Part shown: in pieces, positions 61,601 to 64,000 of the stretch
Numbering within the stretch: position 1 is the stretch's first letter
Layout: the number at the start of each line of letters is the position of its first letter
The notes under the pieces: model-generated
The model's database searches: none
Seen by the model: only the letters and a program-made list of their open reading frames with translations
Told to the model about the DNA's origin: nothing
DNA from: Eucalyptus grandis
Taxonomy: Eukaryota > Streptophyta > Magnoliopsida > Myrtales > Myrtaceae
Direction of reading: 5' to 3'
DNA: 64,000 nt
Assembly (NCBI RefSeq): GCF_016545825.1
Contig: NC_052619.1
Location: forward strand, 54,114,933 to 54,178,932
Position numbers and translations under genes: made by a program

Positions 61601-64000
61601 ATGGCCTCTCCTTCACAACCGAAGAGTTCTTATCTCGTTTTCTTGAGTTTCAGAGGTAAGGATGTCCGCCATACCTTCCTCAGTCATCTTTACAGAGTTC
61701 TAAACGGGAGAGGAATATACACATACATTGACAGCAAGAACCTTAACAAAGGAGAGCAAATATCAGAAGGGCTTAGGAAGGCGATCGAGGAATCACGCAT
61801 CGCGGTCATCGTTTTCTCCAAGAATTACGCCTCTTCACGGTGGTGTCTGGATGAGTTAGACATGATAATGAAGCGCAAGGAGACAGGTGACCTCATTGTT
61901 CTGCCAGTGTTTTACAAAGTAGAACCCAGAGAAGTAAGAGGAGGAGGAACGAATTACCAAGAAGTAAGAGGAGGAGGAACGAATTACCAAAAAGCTTTTG
62001 TTAACCACGAAATCAAGTACGGAAAGGATTCGGAGGTTGTGAAGAAATGGAAAAAAGCTCTTAATCACGCTGGAAGTTTGTCAGGGTGGGAGTTCCTCCC
62101 TCATAGGTAAGCAGATTGCCAGTCAACTTTTAATCGTCTTGTGTTTGCTAATGTAGACCATTTCCTTTCGTTTTGTGACTTGGGAAAAAATATTATGTCG
62201 TTTCTATCTTTTAGAGCTAAACGCAGAAACATAGAAAATTTTTGGGGGTTGTCTTAACTCCATCCAGAAAAGGTAACATGGCACCGAGTAGGATTCATAG
62301 AGCACTCATAATGGTGATTGACAGGTTTATTAATCACATAAAATACTTTCGAGAAACATCTCATATGGATGTTATAGGGAGTGTATATATCTTATTTTTG
62401 GCCTAAAATTTTTAGAACTTTGACCACATATAACTTCGTTGAAATCTAGATTAAAGGGCATAACTGGGTAGCAATTGTCAAGATCTTTCCAACGATATCT
62501 AAATGTGGTGCTGGCGCTAGGTCGCTAGTCCCAAATTCACGGGCCACATGTTGTCGGTGTGGGCCACACATGCACCAGCAGCTGGACCATCGGCACCCAA
62601 CCCCGCTCACCATGGCAAGAGCGCAGTGTCTTGCTGAGCCATGCGTGCTCCAGCCTTGGGCTACAAGTGCCAAGGCCTAGCTCTAGCCCGCGCGTGTAGG
62701 TCTGCACAGTGCAGCCTACGTGAGGCGCAGCGCCCACCATGGTTGGACGGGGCCTCGCTGGCATTTTTTAGCCCCAATCCGGTCCTTCCCACCCCTTTCT
62801 CCACTATGCAGCATTTAATGGCTCTATTTTATAATTTTTTCAACACTTTCCACCATGAGGGGCATGCTTCCAATCATTCTCCTTTTGATGCATTTATTTT
62901 GTTTGTAAATTGGCCTCTCCCCTTGCTCATTTTTGCATGGTAAGTAGATTTTTCACCCTTTTCATTTAGAATTTCTCACTCTAAGAATTGATACTAACTG
63001 GCGGCATTATTTTTTGGGGTCATCACGGAATTCATTAATGGAACGCCCATCCAATTAGGAAGCAGGGAGTTTGAGCAGGTTTACTAAAAGGCATCTTTTA
63101 GATAAATTAGCGTAATTATGCTGTTTACGTAAAAATATGATAGGATATGCATAATCGCAACACCCCTTAAATAAAAAGGGGGATTTTAATAAATATAGCT
63201 TTTACCTTGTTGGTTCAAAAAATACAACCGGTTGTCATTCTACTAATATATATTGAAAAATACAAGTACAGGTCATTATTCTACTCAAATAAAATCTAGG
63301 AAATATCGTAGTGTCTTAATATAGAAATACCCTGCAAGTATAAGCCACTCCCTAAGACACCGAGAGAATCAGCGGAGGCGAAACAGCATTGAACACCCAA
63401 TGGCCGCTGGATCATGAGCCAACGCCCAAGCATGTCATCTGAAGTTTTTAGGATGAAGTTCCAACTGAGAACTGTAAAGTTTTGGAAATCACTTAGGTTG
63501 TCAATTAAGAAAAATCACATCTTAATTGCTAGGATTACTTAAGAAAGCTTTTCAACTTCTTCTCTCTTTTCTGTCAGAGATGAAGCAGAGTTCGTGGAAA
63601 GCATTGTAAAGGAGATCTCGATACAGCTAAATCGGAGCCCCTTGGATGTTGCCAAATATCAAGTTGGCATAGATTCCCGAGTGAACGACCTAAAAACAAA
63701 GTTGCATATAGACAGTCAGGATGGACTTCAGGATGAACGTCTCATGATTGCATTATGGGCAATCGGAGGTATGGGGAAGACAACTTTGGCCAAAGCCCTT
63801 TACAATTCTATTTTCAGAAATTTCGAAGGTTCCACATTTCTCGGTAACATCAGAGGAACTCGGAGAGATTCTGAGGAATTGGTTCGTTTGCAACAAAATT
63901 TGCTACGCCAGATATTAATGACGGAAGAAATAACCGTGACTAGTGAGCCTGCAGGAATTAATCTGATACAAGATAGACTCCGTCACAAAAAAGTTCTCCT
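61601..64000 (+). CDS. TIR-NBS-LRR (TNL) immune receptor, 5' part, cut by window edge
   Basis: Exon 1 is 61601-62106: TIR domain from residue 11 (YLVFLSFRG) with NADase Glu in WCLDEL (residue 85), then KVEPREVRGG. Residues 111-120 are repeated exactly as 121-130. Exon 2 starts at 63578 after a 1,471-bp intron with GT-AG borders in matching phase and runs off the window. It shows YQVGIDSRVNDL, then P-loop IGGMGKTTLAKALYN and KKVLL (start of kinase 2). I chose ATG 61601 (MASPSQPKSS); the frame is open slightly further upstream but without another ATG. The intron contains a GC-rich insertion. TNLs act inside the cell as effector-triggered NAD-cleaving receptors. The gene lies head to head with the leftward TNL 14 kb away. 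I see no break in the visible part. Confidence 0.9.
61931..61990 (+). repeat. Exact 30-bp tandem duplication inside the TIR exon
   Basis: 61931-61960 and 61961-61990 are identical. The unit is in frame and adds ten residues (EVRGGGTNYQ) after the KVEP motif. Confidence 0.97.
62107..63577 (+). other. Intron 1 of TNL with inserted DNA
   Basis: GT donor at 62107, AG acceptor at 63576-63577. 62500-62780 is GC-rich (GGGCCACA, GCGCAG phrases) and unlike the rest of the intron, so it probably came with a transposon. I could not define its ends. Confidence 0.6.

Overview
This window looks like nuclear DNA from a flowering plant, most likely a woody eudicot. Coding regions are split by GT-AG introns and the intergenic DNA is AT-rich and full of transposons. 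The recognisable genes belong to plant families: cysteine-rich receptor-like kinase (CRK), PR-10/Bet v 1, class-3 lipase, ISWI remodeler, USP39/SAD1 and TIR-NBS-LRR (TNL). The TNL style and the dispersed repeats make me lean towards Myrtaceae (eucalypt or relatives), but that is an inference. A run of 100 N at 38647-38746 marks an assembly gap.

Layout. 1.1-3.3 kb (-): a broken CRK gene. 3.3-3.9 kb: a GC-rich minisatellite packed with CACGTG, a TGACGTCA palindrome and a W-box cluster. 4.8-15.8 kb (+): two nested Ty1/copia retrotransposons. The inner one (10117-15486) is complete in outline: two LTRs, primer binding site, polypurine tract and the target-site duplication AAGAG. It sits inside the 3' LTR of an older, decayed element. 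16.0-18.3 kb (+): PR-10 exon relics, one of them between two 88-bp direct repeats. 19.2-20.7 kb (-): the first five exons of a class-3 lipase. 25.0-27.7 kb (+): the first five exons of an ISWI-type chromatin remodeler, ending just before the Walker A exon, followed by an LRR relic. 32.2-34.7 kb (-): 3' exons of a class-3 lipase, with a long-inverted-repeat transposon (33031-34439, 10-bp target-site duplication) in an intron. 36.1-36.9 kb: GC-rich repeats. 37.1-37.8 kb (+): 3' exons of a USP39-like gene with stop codons. 41.9-47.5 kb (-): a nearly complete TNL resistance gene. 48-61 kb: gene-free repeats. 61.6-64.0 kb (+): the start of a second TNL, cut by the window edge.

How it fits together. 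The only genes that may still work are the two TNLs, arranged head to head about 14 kb apart, and possibly the 5' lipase fragment. Both TNL TIR domains keep the conserved glutamate needed for NAD+ cleavage, and both have a P-loop. Everything else is a relic: CRK with a lost catalytic Asp, PR-10 exons with frameshifts, ISWI without its ATPase, USP39 with three stops, and lipase halves in permuted order. The relics keep their introns, so they came from DNA-level duplication or capture, not from retroposed mRNA. The window reads as a defence-gene cluster margin where tandem duplication, unequal recombination and transposons have left a graveyard of gene pieces.

I did not find a clearly new biological system. 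The strongest candidates for a second look are the motif-dense minisatellite (3286-3912), the inverted-repeat element that may carry captured coding sequence (33031-34439), the exact 30-bp in-frame duplication in the second TIR domain (61931-61990), and the ISWI fragment with an apparently intact 5' leader (24.8-27.7 kb).
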